The notes under the pieces: model-generated | The model's input: only the letters and a program-made list of their open reading frames with translations | Told to the model about the DNA's origin: nothing | The model's database searches: none | Source: Azolla caroliniana | Lineage: Eukaryota; Polypodiophyta | Reading direction: 5' to 3' | Length of the DNA stretch: 64,000 nucleotides | Assembly (NCBI GenBank): GCA_043228905.1 | Contig: JBHGNT010000006.1 | Coordinates: 20,956,001-21,020,000, forward strand | Part shown: positions 18,991 to 32,005 of the stretch, piece after piece | How the letters are laid out: the number at the start of each line of letters is the position of its first letter | Numbering within the stretch: position 1 is the first letter of the stretch | Made by a program: the position numbers and the translations under genes

Positions 18991-21900
18991 TCACTTCGGC
19001 ATGGGATGTCTCTCCAATCCAATCCTCTTCCGGCATGCTTCCAGCTTGTCGGGTGTGAGCACCTTGGTCAGCATATCCGACCCGTTCTCGTCCGTGTGGA
19101 TCTTCATCAGCACGAACTCCTTGTCTTCTATCCTTTCCCGGATCCAGTGGTATCTTCGCTGGATGTGCTTCGTCCGGGAGTGATAGGCCGCGTTCTTCGC
19201 AAGGTGGATTGCACTCTGACTGTCGCAATAGAGTCGGTACTCCTCCTGCCGGATACCGAGCTCTCTAATGAAGTCCTTCATCCACATTATTTCCTTGCCG
19301 GCTTCAACAGCTGCCATGTACTCCGCCTCCGTGGTTGACAACGCAACCGTCTTCTGCAGCCTCGACTGCCATGAAACAGCTCCCCCTGCATACGTCATCA
19401 CATACCCTGATGTGGACCGGCTGGTATCTGCATCAGCCGACATATCCGAATCGGTGAAGCCGTCGAGTTCGGGCTTACCGGAGCCGAATCGGAGGCACAC
19501 GTTTGCCGTGCCCTTCAGGTATCGGAGTATCCACTTGGCCGCGTTCCAATGCTCTTTGCCGGGATTGCTCATGTACCGGCTCACCACTCCGACTGCATAT
19601 CCTATGTCCGGTCGGGTACACACCATTGCGTACATCAAGCTCCCGACGGCAGAGGCATATGGCACTTTCATCATGTCCTCCTTCTCAGCCTTTGTTTTGG
19701 GACTTTGCTTGCTGGACAGCTTGCAGTTTGCCGGGAGGGTCGATCCGACCGGTCTTGCTTCCGACATGTTGAACCGTTTAAGCACCTTTGTCACGTACTT
19801 CTCCTGTGACAGCCACAACTGCTTCTTGCTCCGGTCCCGGATAATGTGCATCCCTAGTATTTGTCTCGCCGGACCCAAGTCCTTCATTGAGAAGGTTCGG
19901 TGAAGAGCCTTCTTCAGCATCCGTATCTTGACCTGGTCCCGTCCGACGATCAACATGTCGTCCACGTACAGGAGAAGTATTAGAGAGTCTCCTCCTTCGA
20001 ACTTCTTCACAAACACGCAGTGGTCGGACTGCGTTTTGAGGTACCCTTCGTCGGTCATGAAGGAATCAAACTTCCGGTACCATTGCCGGGGAGCCTGCTT
20101 CAGTCCGTAAAGGCTCTTCTTCAACCGGCATACCAGGTGCTCCTTCCCTTTCTTCTCGAATCCTTCGGGTTGCTGCATGTAGATCTCTTCTTCGAGGTCG
20201 CCATGAAGGAATGCCGTCTTCACGTCCATCTGTTCTACCTCGAGGTCCATGCTTGCCGCTATGCTCAGCACCGTCCGGATGGAGGTCATCTTCACTACCG
20301 GGGCAAATATCTCGTCGAAGTCGACGCCCTTCTTCTGCTGAAACCCCTTCACCACGATCCTAGCTTTGTATCTCGGGGGGTTTCCGGCATCTCCCGGTTT
20401 CAGCTTGAACACCCACTTGTTCCGGAGTGCCCGTTTTCCTTTCGGCAACTTCACAAGTTCATATGTGTGATTCTCATGCAGGGAATCCATCTCCTCCTGC
20501 ATGGCACTTAACCACCTGCGGCTATTGGTGTCATGCTTTGCTTCTTCAAAGCTCTCCGGCTCCCCCTCGTCGGTTAGCAGCACGTGCTCTGGTTCCGGAA
20601 ATCTCCGGGGGGCCCTTCTCTCTCTTAGAGGGTATCTCCGTTCCGGAGCTTCGGTAACCGGTTCTTCCGATTCTTCTTCATCCGAATCCATTTCGGGATC
20701 GGGGCCGGTTCCGGTATCATTTTCATCTTCTTCGACCGGTTTTGTTTCTTCACCGTCTTCGGCCGGATCCTCGAGTGCTAACCGGTCCCTTGCCGGTCGG
20801 GACTGCTCTTCGTACAGTTGATCCTCACCGGTCGACTTGGAGCTCTTCATCTTCTTCTTCGACTCCCAGTCGGCGAGTGTCTTGTTCTCCATGAAGATGA
20901 TATCACGACTCCGGAATATCTTCTTGTCGACCGGGTCCCATACTCGGTAGCCGAACTCGTCATCGCCGTAACCGAGGAATATGCATGGCCGGGTCTTTGG
21001 ATCTAGCTTTCCTCTCCGGTCCTTTGCCACATGCACGTATGCGAGACACCCGAACACCTTCAGATGCCGGTAGGATACTTCCCTACCGGTCCACACTCTC
21101 TGCGGCGTGTCTCCGTCCAAAGGTACTGAGGGTGATCTGTTTATCACGTATGTCGCCGTCGACATCGCCTCAGCCCAAAACCCCTTGGGTAATTACGCAT
21201 GCGCCAGCATACTCCGGACCCTCTCCATTATGGTCCGGTTCATCCTCTCGGCCAGCCCGTTTAGTTCCGGCGTCTTCGGCACAGTAAACTCGAGCCGGAT
21301 TCCCTTCGAGCGACAGTACTCCTGGAACTGCCCCCGGTATTCCCCTCCGTTATCCGCTCGTATCGCTTTCAGCTTCTTGCCGGATTCTCTCTCCACTCTC
21401 GCGTGGAGTTCTTTGAAGACGGACAATACTTGGTCCTTTGTCTTCAACGGTGCCGTCCACAGCTTCCGGCTATGGTCATCTATGAATGTTACGAAGTACT
21501 GGGCTCCGCCATGTGACTTCGTTTCTACTTGACACACGTCAGTGTGCACCAACTCCAATGGTGCGCTACGTCTCGTCGGTGGCCTTGAGTGGAAGGAGGT
21601 TCGGTTCTGCTTACCGGCCAGACAGTCGATACACTTCCCCAAGTGTACATGCTTTACCGGTATCAGGTTGTCTTCGGCAAGCCTCTTCATCCCCTTCTCG
21701 CTCATGTGGCACAGTCTCTTGTGCCATAGCTCACCGGCAGTGTCAGCTGCCACGTTCAGCTCCTCAGGACATAGCCGGGAATTCATCAGGTACAGTGTGT
21801 TGACCTTCCGGGCCCGAGCCACTATCAGGCTCCCTTTGCTGAACTTCATGACACCGTTCCGGATGCTACCCGTGTAGCCTTCATCGTCTAGCCTCCCGGC

Positions 21901-23064
21901 CGAAATCAGGTTCAATCGAACCTCCGGAACGTGTCGGACATCCTTCAGCAGCATCTTGCATCCGGTTGATGTCATCAGCCACACGTCTCCTATGCCGGCA
22001 ATCCGGCATGTACCTTCATTTCCCATCCGGACATAGCCGTGCTCACCGGCTGTGTAGGATGAGAAGTATTTCTTCTCCGGGGTCAGGTGGAACGACGCTC
22101 CGGAATCGACCACCCAGGTCATCTCTTCACCGGCAAGGTTCAGCTCCCTCTCTTCGGTAATGAGCATTATCTCTTCTTCACTTGCCGCGAGTGCAGTCGT
22201 TCCTTTCCGGTCCTGCCCTCGCCGATCCGGACCTCTCCGGTCCGTGGCTCCCCGGTATGCGCCGTTTCGCTCCGGTGACTTCTTCGAATCGGTGTCGTCG
22301 GCTCCGTTGTCTTTTCGGTAATGCCGACAATTCTTCCGGAAGTGCCCCGGCTTCCCACAGTGGAAGCATGTGGGCCTTCCTCTTGACTGCGACCGGGTCC
22401 CCGACTTCTCCCGTCTTTGCGGACTCCGGTTCCATTGTCTTCCCCGTTCCGATTCGGTAAGCAGCGCCTTCGAGTCGGAGGCCGGTTCTTTATCTCTCCG
22501 ACGCGCTTCTTCGTTCAAAATACTTGTCTTTACCGTTTGTAGGGACAAGTTTTCTTCGGTGCAGGAGGTGCTGAGAGTCACCACCAAGTTCTCCCAGCTT
22601 TCCGGCAATGTACACATCAGTATGATGGCTTGCATTGCATCCTCCAACGGGAACTTGATCGCCGCAAGCTGGTTCACGAATCCCATGAACGTGCTTACGT
22701 GTTCCACCATACTCTCGCCGTCCCGGTACTTGAGGTTCACTATCTTCCTCATCAGGGAGGTCCGGTTCAACGCATTCTTCCTCTCGTAGAGGCCCGACAG
22801 CTTCTTCCACATCTCATATGCGTTGGTGTCGTTCGCCACATGTTGCAGAACACTTACATCTACATATTGCCGGATCGTCGCTACGGCTTTCCGGTTCAGG
22901 AGCTTCCACTCCGACTCTATTACCCCCTTGGGTATCTCGGCATTGTCGATCGGTTCGTACAGGTCTCGGACGATGAGAAGGTCTTCCATCTTTATCTTCC
23001 AGTCGGCGTAGTTCTGTGAGTTCAACACCATCATGCCCGGAGGCCCACTGCCACCGCCTTCCAT
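18991..23064 (-). pseudogene. gag-pol: Copy A gag-pol polyprotein, one nonsense codon
   Basis: A 4074-nt frame (1357 codons plus stop) from the ATG at 23064 to the TGA at 18991. Open frame upstream of 23064 runs into the LTR and is not coding. Domains by residue are: gag (1-210), CCHC knuckle C-F-H-C-G-K-P-G-H-F-R-K-N-C (about 233-246), protease D-S-G-A-S (about 320), GAG-pre-integrase (about 446), integrase D-D-E (about 509, 571, 606), RT with Y-V-D-D (about 1033) and RNase H (to 1357). The codon TAA at 21193-21195 replaces AAA, which B has at the same place (A-H-A-K-L-P-K-G). Otherwise it is collinear with B and C. Confidence 0.95.
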
Positions 23065-23094
23065 TTTCTGTGTTAACCTCGCTCTGATACCACT

Positions 23095-23748
23095 TGTTAC
23101 AAACAGCGCTCGGCCACAACCGAGGAATAGGATCAACTTCCAGAAAACAGGAAATACAAAATGCACGAAGTACAATAGAGAGAAGAGTACACGGGATGTT
23201 TTACGTGGAAAACCCTAACTGGGGAAAAAACCACGGGAGTCCTCAAACTCCAACTATCACTATAGACAGAGATGTACAATGGTGAAGCTACAAGGCAACA
23301 ACCTTGAGCTCACTGTCTTCGCCACAGGCGGCGGCAGTACACAGAGGCAACGACCTCTTCGTCTCTCTCTCTCTCTCTCTCTCGGCTACTCACTTTTCTC
23401 TCTCTCAAAATGAGCAACAACCTAAACTGTTTGCCCTAAGTCATATTTATACACATATGACTTTCGGGCTATTTACAAATATAGCCTCAAGGGCTCTTAG
23501 CAAACATATTCACAGATATGTCCCCGCATCCAGATCTCTCTCCGGGTACATTCGTCATCCGGCTCCGTAACCGGGGTCTTCAGCATCCGGCTCCGTAACC
23601 GGGGTCTTCATCATCCGGCTCCGTAACCGGGGTCTTCATCATCCGGCTCCGTAACCGGGGTCTTCATCATCCGGCTCCGTAACCGCAACCGGGCTTGCCG
23701 TCATTTATCTCCGGGGACATCCCATCCGGAGGGACCGAAATCCCAACA
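23095..23748 (-). repeat. Copy A 5' LTR (654 bp)
   Basis: Starts TGTTGGGATT and ends TTTGTAACA in element orientation. The U3 has five copies of a 28-bp CCGG-rich unit (about 23555-23690). The TATA box lies inside the palindrome AAGTCATAT/ATATGACTT, and a (GA)n leader follows. Confidence 0.95.
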
Positions 23749-23753
23749 TTATT

Positions 23754-25549
23754 GTCTACAATGATCATAAAAATTTAACATACTTTCAAAGTGCTCGAGT
23801 CTTGAATCGACGACAAGCTCGTTGGGCGCAGTTCTTAACTCGTTTCTAATTCTATATCGCCCTGGGATGCAACAAGGAAAAGCAGATGCTTTATCTAGAC
23901 GTTCGTATATGGAACTTCAACCTGGAGAGGCCGCATTTGAAAGCCAAAAGCAAATCCTCTTAGGTCCTGATCGTCTACGAATAATGGCAATGCATACCAT
24001 CAACACACCGGGAGATTCAAGGCTTCTTGATTCCATTCGTGAGCAGATTGCGACTGATGCGTTCGCCCAAGAGGTTTTGAGCCATATTATCCCAAATCGT
24101 GCATCTAGCTCCCAAACTCAAAATCCTCGTCTAGACTACACCCAGTTTAGTTGGCATGATGGGTTACTTTTTCGACAAACTCTCTTGTATGTGCCTGACG
24201 GTCCTTCTCGACTCAAAGTCATGCAACAATGTCATGACACACCAATGGCGGGACACTTCGGCATCCACAAGACTTTTGAGTTGATTTCTCGCCGATATTG
24301 GTGGCCACGGCTTCGCCATTTTGTTACGGATTATGTTCGTAGCTGTGATACATGTTGCCGATCAAAAAAGCCTCGACATCATCCATATGGCTTATTACAG
24401 CCAATGCCTATTCCGGAGAGCCCATGGAAATCTATTTCCTTGGACTTTATTACGGATCTTCCACCTTCCAAGGGATTTGATTCGATTCTCACGGTTGTCG
24501 ATCGTTTTACGAAGATGGCACATTTCCTTCCATGCACAAAGACCATTACTAGTCAAGAGACAACTGATTTACTCATGCGGGAGGTGTTTCGCCATCATGG
24601 TCTTCCGGATGATATTATCAGTGATCGGGGTCCCCAATTCATCTCGAAATTTTGGCGGCACATGTTCAGACTCTTACATACTTCTTGTAAACTCTCTTCC
24701 GGCTACCATCCAGAGACTAATGGGCAGAGTGAGCGCACCAACCAAACAGTCGAGCAATATCTACGTTGTTTTGTCAACTATCAACAAGATGATTGGGTGG
24801 ATTTACTACCTTTGGCAGAATTTGCTTATAACAACTCCGAGCATTCTTCTACTGGATATTCCCCATTTTTTGCAAACATTGGGTACCATCCTCGTTGGAC
24901 GATGCTTGAACATCCTGAACTCCCAAAAAACCCAGCTGCTGAAGATCGGCTCACTCGACTCCAAGAAGTTCAGGATATGCTTTTGCATCATTTATGTGAA
25001 GCCCAAAACACTCAAAAGAAGATTGCTGACCGTCATCGGCGTGATTCATCGACTACATTTCAAGTAGGCGATCGTGTATGGCTCTTACAAGGTAGCATTA
25101 AAACGACCCGACCTTGCTACAAATTGGATTATCAACGTTTTGGCCCATATGTCATAAGTGGTAAGATCAATGATGTGACATTTCGACTTGATCTTCCTCC
25201 TCATATGCGTCTTCACCCGGTCTTCCATGTTTCACTTTTGGAGCCTTACACAACGAGCTCTATTCCGGGTCGTGTTACACCTCCCCCACCTCCAATTGAC
25301 GTTTCCAATGGCTCTGAATATGAGGTTGCCGCTATCCTCGACTCCAAGATCATTCGCAACAAACTATACTACTTGGTTGATTGGTTAGGCTATACACCTA
25401 ATGATCGAACATTGGAGCCTGCCGAACATCTTGCCAATGCCTCCGACATGGTTGTTGCATTTCACAACCAATATCCTCATAAACCAAGTCTGAACTCTTT
25501 TCTTCCGACTCGTGCAACTCGTCATCGAAAAGGGGGGATAATGTCATGA
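23754..25549 (+). pseudogene. pol: G2 pol, second part: RNase H end, integrase, chromodomain
   Basis: This is the part of pol after the Copia A insertion. A TAA at 23847-23849 and a small deletion just after it shift the frame, and the long open frame from 23822 carries the rest. It has the integrase zinc finger (G-H-F-G-I-H ... S-C-D-T-C-C), catalytic D-D-E (L-D-F-I-T-D, I-S-D-R-G-P-Q-F, Q-S-E-R-T-N-Q), and the GPY-type end V-W-L-L-Q-G. The C-terminal chromodomain is E-Y-E-V-A-A-I-L-D-S ... Y-L-V-D-W-L-G-Y (about 25315-25480). Its three expected aromatic cage positions (Tyr, Trp, Tyr) are present. Such chromodomains direct integration to marked chromatin. Confidence 0.9.
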
Positions 25550-26083
25550 AGACATACATCTTGGCTTATCATGACATTCATCTTGGCGAACCAAGAATCG
25601 AACCCATAACCTCTTGGTTTACATATTGTACTTTAACCATTGTAATAACATATGTGAGATGTAATCATAATAATTATATGTTTAGTTATTACGAGATATT
25701 TAGAACATTCTAGATTATTCTAGAATGTTCTTGAATATTTCATGATTATATTTATTATTATTATTATTCATAAATATCTAAAATATTCTAGAACATTCTA
25801 GAATACTCCATAAGGGCCTATAAATAAGAGTCCATACACTCATCACAACTCATTCGGTTCAACACCAGTCTTTAGCCCTTAGCCTACTCCTTGTAATCTT
25901 CTTTCTCATAATATAATCGCATTCCCATTTCTTATCTCTCACTTATACTTTTCTCTCTCTCGCACTCTCTCCCTCTTTCACTCTCTTTCTATCACTATCG
26001 CTATCTCTACCGCTCTCGCCATCTCTATCGTTATCGTTATCTCTATCGCCATCGCTCTCCCTCTGCTTCCTACTCAAGAGTCA

Positions 26084-26088
<5 letters not shown>
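25542..26088 (+). repeat. G2 3' LTR (547 bp)
   Basis: Same length as the 5' LTR. The only difference I noticed is one base near the start (ccagg against ccaag), so insertion was recent. It follows the polypurine tract directly. Confidence 0.95.
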
Positions 26089-26114
<26 letters not shown>

Positions 26115-26160
26115 TTAAATTGTCATCGTCTCAGGTTAGTTCTCTCAATCTCTATTAGGA

Positions 26161-27343
26161 TGGCTGACACAACAACAAGAAGTGAGTTGATGATTGTTTA
26201 TTGATGTGGTAGTAATGACGGTTGTGAAAATTACAAGAAGCAAAAGTGTATCAATTCTACAGAACATGAGAAAACATCATATGATGTTATTCTTGGTGGG
26301 AAAGATGTTATTGGAGATGATTATGATATTGATAGTCGTCGTGATTTTGTTAACGCTTTGCTTTCTGATTTTATGGAACAAAATGAGAAAGATGCTAAAG
26401 ATTGTGTAGAGGTCGTGATGGAGACCAAGTCTATGTTAGCAACTTTTGACAGGTTCTATCATCGTGGTGTTATTTTGTATTTCACTAGCAAACTTCCTTT
26501 GGTATCAGGGATTAAGCGGTGGTTGAATTCATTCATAATGCCCAATTGTGTTGAGGATCATGTATATGTGGGTCCAAGAGGTTTCTATGATGTGGTTTTT
26601 TGATCGTCAGAACACCGTACGACTTTGATGGCAAAGGTACCAATCTTTTTTTATAGAAGATTAGTGCATGTGATGCAATGGGTTCCGGTGGTGGATTATA
26701 AAGATTTATTAAAACAACAATGTCCAATTTGGGTGACCATTGATTGTAGTAACTCATTCTTTTGGGATTTACTACCAGTAGTGATGTCTCAAATTGGCAA
26801 AGTTTTGGTTGCTCCTCATGTTAATTCATTGAACAAATATAGATTTTGCATGTTATGGGATACAAGTTGTAAACTTCCAGGATGGTTGAGTATAGATACA
26901 TCTCAATTTGGTTGATTTCATTTTAAGCTTCAATGGGAGACTTTTGTAGGACATTGTTTTAAATGTTGGGCATTTTATGGCTGAATGCCAATATCATGGT
27001 GAACTATCCCTAGAAATAATGTCAAAGGGAAAAATAAGGAAGATGTTGAGAAGGATATTGTCTCAATGGTTGATGTGGTCATGGATGAGGGAACATCTCA
27101 TGGGTTAGAGCGAGATCCTAAAGTTCATGGTCATGTTAGAGGCGTTGGGGAGGAGAATGGAGTATGTATTAATGATGACCCAAATGTTAAAGATGGAGAG
27201 TGGCATCAAGTAAAGCATAAGATAAAAGGGAAAGGTGTTGCCATACAAAGGGACACAAAAAATACTAACGGTAAGGCATTACCAAAAGATAATTTGAGAT
27301 TGAATGAGGGGTTTAAGAAAAATCCTTGGCAAAAACAAGTGTG
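26161..27343 (+). pseudogene. LINE ORF1 remnant (DUF4283-like)
   Basis: Fragments in shifting frames read as a plant LINE ORF1: F-D-R-F-Y-H-R-G-V-I-L-Y-F, W-L-N-S-F-I-M-P-N-C-V, V-Y-V-G-P-R-G-F-Y-D-V-V-F, then C-P-I-W-V-T-I-D, and a degraded zinc knuckle near 26950-26985 (C-F-K-C-W ... H-M-A-E-C-Q-like). ORF1 proteins bind the element RNA. A stop at about 26600 and others make it non-functional. The tail to 27343 is hydrophilic and rich in Lys and Asp. Confidence 0.7.
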
Positions 27344-27565
27344 AAATCAGAGATTGTCCAACCAATTACAATTCGATTCTTCGGGAAGGGCGGTACGACC
27401 TCAATTAAATCAAGGACTTCATTCTCGTGGAGCTAGAGAACAAAACCCTAATATTGGTGGAGGGGATGTAGTACACACGAATCCTTATGCAACTCTTGAA
27501 CAAGTAATTAGTACATTCATGAATACACTTGCTCATAAAGAGCAAGTTCTTACTAAAGGTGTTAA

Positions 27566-30500
27566 ATGAAAGTGGTATCATGGAATGTGAGAGGGGCATC
27601 TTCTCCTCATAAGAAATATATATTATGGAAAACTTTATTTGATAAAGAATGGGATGTTTTATGTGCAGTTGAACATAAGTGTCATGATTTAGCAGGATAT
27701 GTGTTACATTTGCGTGGATATTTCGCATATTATGCATGACAGTTATCACATCATTACTCAAGGGTTGTCATGATTATTCGTGATTTGTTTTGTCCACATA
27801 TAGTCTATAATGATCCATATGGACGTTTTTTGGTGATGGAAGTCAAGTATTTTGAGGATTTGATATTGTCTGTAGGAATCTATGCACCCAATAATGCTAA
27901 TCAACGGATTGAGTTATGGTCTTCAATGTATCCATGGTTATTAGTGGGTCATGTTGGTTTATTAATGGGTGATTTTAATATGTGTGTTGATGCTTCACAA
28001 TCTACTTCACAATTCTCATTGATGGATTCTCCTGAGCAAGCAGTTTGGGACAAATTGACATCAGAGGTTTTGAAGTTGGATGTATGGAAATGGTTGCATC
28101 AAGATTAGGTTGGGTTTACATTTCAGCCTATGCAAAATAGGGAAACATGGAGTAGGTTAGATAAAATGTATGTTATGCATGATGAGTCCTTTTTGTCCAA
28201 GATGCTTAATATGTCAATTATGCAAGAGGTTGTGACATCGGATCATTTTCCCATATGTTTTGAGTTTAATAAACTGGGGTAGATATGTACAAAACATTGC
28301 TTGATCGAGATCCTTTGAGGTTTAATTCTTCTTTATTATTACATTCCTTATTTGATGCCTATATGCAACAAATTTTTGGCATGTTTTCAGAACAAGTTAT
28401 TTCAAAAGGATAGCATGCATGGAATACAACATTACAAAACATCAATGATATTCATCCATCATATGTATGGTATGACTAATGCTAAAAGACATAAGAAATT
28501 AATTGATAAGTTTTCATATATTCTTACGTGATGCAATGTACTATTGATGAATAATCCGCATGATGAAGAGCATTTGGATGTTCAAGTTTAAGTACAAGAC
28601 ATTGTGAAGAATTTGTCTTGTCAAAGTTGTCAACAGACAAGACTACATCAATTAAAGGAGGGATTTCTAAATAATCAATCACAATCTCATATGTTTTTCA
28701 AGGATTAAGATCACCATATGCTTGTTCAAATGTGGTACAAATTAAGATAGGGGATGACATTGTTGTAGACCCAATCAAGGTTATTGAGTTATGTATTACT
28801 CATTTTAAGAATTTGATTGGGCCAAAGTTGATTATTAATGAGGATGTGTTAAAAGCACGACAAGAGTTTTACAATGTAATTGGGAGTGTCATGAATACAA
28901 ATATTTGTCAAGAATTGGATGCTGATTTTGAAGAAGCTGAGGTGGAAAAGGTATTGTTAAACCTTCCAAATTGGTAAAAGCCCTGGTTGGGATGGTGTTA
29001 CAAATGAAGTTTTTAATAAGTATGTCGGCATGATTAAGAGCCCATTCACACAAATGTTTCAACAATGTTGGATTCTAGTTTCATGCCTGAGAGCTGGAAG
29101 GTGGGCTTAATCAAATTGATACCAAAGGTACCATCTTCGAAGTCATTTCATCAATGGAGGCCTATTTCATTGATGGGAGGGTTGTACAAAGTGTTTGCAA
29201 AGATATTATCCAACAGACTTCAGAAGTTCTTACCTCAACTTATTCATCCATATGGTTTTATTACATGTAGAAATATATTGCATAATGTTTTGAATGTTCA
29301 AATGGCTACCAATTATGCTTGACATACACATCAAGAAATGGTTATGGTGCAATTAGATTTGGAAAAAGCATATGATCATGTTAATTGGTCTTTCCTCTCA
29401 AGTGTGATGTATAATATGGGGTTTGGTCCTCGTATGTGTCGACTAGGGCAAAATGCAACCTCACGTGTGATTCTTAATGGCGGAGTTGTTAGGATTTCGG
29501 TCCCTCCGGATGGGATGATGAAGGCCCGGTGAGAACCGAATGATGCAGGCTCGGTGTTAAGCTCTCACCGGATGAAGGGACATATATGTAAATATGTTTC
29601 TGTTAGTCCATTGTGGCTATATTTGTAAATAGCCCGAAAGTCATATTAGTATAAATATGACCTAGGGCAAACAGAGGTATTGTTGTTGCAGATCATTGTG
29701 AAGAGTGTTGTTGCATATTGGTGTAACTACTGTACAGAGTGTAACAGAGAGAGAGAAAGAGACCTTGAACAGTCTGTGTTGTAACCGCATGTTGGCGAAG
29801 ATTGAGAGGACGAGGTTGTTGCCTCTGTGACTTATTACTTTTGTATTCTTCTTACATAGTGATAGTTTGGAGTCTGTGGGCTCCCGTGGTTTTTTTCCCC
29901 ATTTAGGGTTTTTCCACAAAAACATATTGTGTACTTTCTCTTGCTCTATTGTTTGTGTGTATACGTGTATTTCTCCCTAATCCCATCTTGTTGTGGTTGA
30001 TCCTAAGACTCAGTTGTGGCTGAGCAATATTTCGCATATTCTCTACAGGAGTTACTCCGAAAGTGTTTCTTACTAGATTCGTGCAGCAAGGATGTCCACT
30101 AAGCCCATTGTTATTTTCTATTGTTACACATCCTTTGTTAGTAATGTTGTCAAATCTTGCGGCCAATTGTGATATTTTGGGTTTGCATCTTCCTTCTGGT
30201 GGACAATTGGTGGCACAAGCATTGGTTGATTATTATTTTATGTTTTTACAAGCCTCAAAAGAAAATCTTAAAAGGAGTATGCAAGTTAGAATTCAATTTG
30301 CTTTGGCTTTAGGATTATATATAAATTGGAGGAAGTCTCGCCTTATTTCTTGTACGGAGAGTGATTTGGAATGTTTGGGATGGCGAGGATTAAGGATTAC
30401 ATGAGGATCAATTTATCAACATTTGGGTTATCCATTGGGTGTTGATGTTACAAATTTTCAATTGATTGATTGGATTGGTAGTAAATTGAAGGACAAATTT

Positions 30501-31640
30501 ATGTATTGGAAGTCTCAATTATGGCCCTTTCATGTACAACTCAAAGTGGTGCAATGTATATTAATACCCATTTTATTATATTTTTTGCCTTTACCACCTT
30601 GGACTAAGAAAGCATTACAAAACATGTTACAACCTATTTTGTTCATGTTGTGGCGGAAGGGAGAAATGATGGGAGTTACATGAATTTCATGGGACCATTT
30701 GGCTACTCCTAAAAGGTTCAGTGGTGCAGCAATATTGGATTTGGAACAGCATTTGATGGCTCGTAAATTTGCATTATTACAAGATATATGTCAACAAGAT
30801 CAACCATGGATATCTATGATGCAATATTTTATTGAGCATGAAGGATTGGTGCGCGGGAAAACAAAGATTCAAGCATCCTGGTGGTCATTACTCAATGGAA
30901 GTATTCCTCTAAAGATTCAATGTTCTGTATGTGGAAAACATTTGGTAAGATCGTGGCAAGATGCATTATCTCTTTTTGAATAGGGACCATCAAGTGATCG
31001 AGAATATTGTAATTCATTACAAAATGAATTGCTTGTTTCTTCTTGAGTGTTGTTTTGGCATGGGAAAGAGAAGTTGAGATCTCATTGCAATCGTTTATTT
31101 CGATTGGGGATTGTACATTTGGAAGATGTTGTTGATAATGAATCTCAAAGGTTGTTATATTTTGACAATGCCAAGCGATGGTTATGTATTCCCCCAAATT
31201 ATGGATTTATTTGGAAGAAATTACAAGATATACCATTGTTGTGGGGATCTTTGCCATTGAAACAAATTTTGCACCTTGGGTAGATTGGTAGTTACAAGAT
31301 GGTACATGCTTGTGACAGGTCACTACAAATATATTGTATCATCATGCGATGACATCATTATCTTGGTTATCTCCTAAGGCAGCGAAGTTGTGGAATGTAT
31401 GTAAGTCAAATGCAAGGTGGTGGAAAATATTACAACGTGGTTGACATTCCCATCTACCGTTTCGTGCAAAGGTATTTATATGGAGAGTCATGATTGGTGG
31501 GCTCCCATTAGGGTCGGCCTTAAAGAGACGAGGACTAGGGTCCATTGGAGGATAGTACACATAGGTTCATTAAATGTCCTATAGCATGTACCATTTGGAA
31601 GTACTTATCGGACATTTGGTAAGTTTTAACCCGTTGTTGT
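27566..31640 (+). pseudogene. LINE ORF2 remnant: endonuclease, RT, zf-RVT
   Basis: It begins with an ATG at 27566 (M-K-V-V-S-W-N-V-R-G-A), typical of the APE-type endonuclease. Further endonuclease motifs are G-D-F-N-M, S-R-L-D-K-M and T-S-D-H-F-P-I (to about 28270). RT motifs are W-R-P-I-S-L-M-G-G-L-Y-K-V, A-K-I-L-S-N-R-L, L-D-L-E-K-A-Y-D-H-V-N-W (29356-29391), then, after the solo LTR, V-Q-Q-G-C-P-L-S-P-L-L-F. A zf-RVT-like end (F-R-A-K-V-F-I-W-R-V) lies near 31460-31500. Multiple stops and frameshifts make it inactive. Confidence 0.85.
29487..30047 (+). mobile_element. Solo Copia LTR inside the LINE RT domain
   Basis: 561 bp from TGTTAGGATT to TCTACA, flanked by GGAGT (29482-29486 and 30048-30052). 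It has the family start 'ggtccctccggatggg', the TATA-in-palindrome segment (AAGTCATAT ... ATATGACCT, one mismatch), the (GA)n leader and GTGGTTTTTTTCCCC. It lacks the 28-bp U3 repeat array. Removing it rejoins the RT frame as L-N-G-G-V-T-P-K. Confidence 0.88.
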
Positions 31641-32005
31641 TTGAGACCTCAACAATTCTCAATATGTTCAAAATGGTTCAAATGATGAAATGGAGATATT
31701 GTTCCAAATTTTACATTATTGGGGTCTACAACACAATTGGAATATGCGTAATGCTTTCATGTTGGATAATAGACATGGGGTGAAAGTCTATATAAAGAAG
31801 CTAAAAGGTATTCTCATGTGGAATTTTTGAATGTTAGAGCATGTGGGGATCATTTCCTCAAATACATATTTAGGTTTTGTAATGGCATTACAGGACATCC
31901 CTCTCCATACATAGGCATATGATAGGTAGAGGAGACTAAGAAGTGTTATAACTAAGTGGATTTTACATACAATTAATATAATTGTGTGCTTTACCAAAAA
32001 ATAAA

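Larger units (their letters stand above)
18298..23748 (-). mobile_element. Full-length Ty1/Copia element, copy A
   Basis: A 5451-bp element on the minus strand within G2 pol, flanked by the duplication TTATT (18293-18297 and 23749-23753). The LTRs are 654 bp (5', 23095-23748) and 683 bp (3', 18298-18980). The primer site TGGTATCAGAGC is the complement of 23081-23092. The polypurine tract AAGGGGGAG is the complement of 18983-18991. One gag-pol frame has a single nonsense codon. Confidence 0.95.
14709..26088 (+). mobile_element. Chromovirus-type Ty3/Gypsy element G2
   Basis: An element with two 547-bp LTRs, gag and pol, interrupted by Copia A (18298-23748). Without Copia it is about 5.9 kb. 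The order is LTR, self-complementary primer site, gag, pol (protease, RT, RNase H, integrase, chromodomain), polypurine tract AGGGGGGATAA (25531-25541), LTR. The LTRs look nearly identical by eye. The gag with a coiled-coil N-terminus, separate overlapping pol frame, L-R-G-A-Y-N-L-V-R-I in RT, and self-priming layout are those of the Tf1/sushi group. The pol is dead here (two stops, one frameshift). Confidence 0.93.
26161..32005 (+). mobile_element. Decayed LINE (L1-type non-LTR retrotransposon)
   Basis: ORF1- and ORF2-type remnants in order on the plus strand, with a Copia solo LTR inserted in the RT domain. The 3' end is probably near 32005, where CAAAAAATAAAAG is followed by GATTG-type repeats. 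The exact ends and a target duplication could not be fixed. Confidence 0.85.

Noticed and set aside
19006-22789. Many open frames antisense to Copia A (and likewise in B and C)
   Set aside because: They are shadows of the gag-pol frame, recur in the same relative place in all three copies, and have no motifs.
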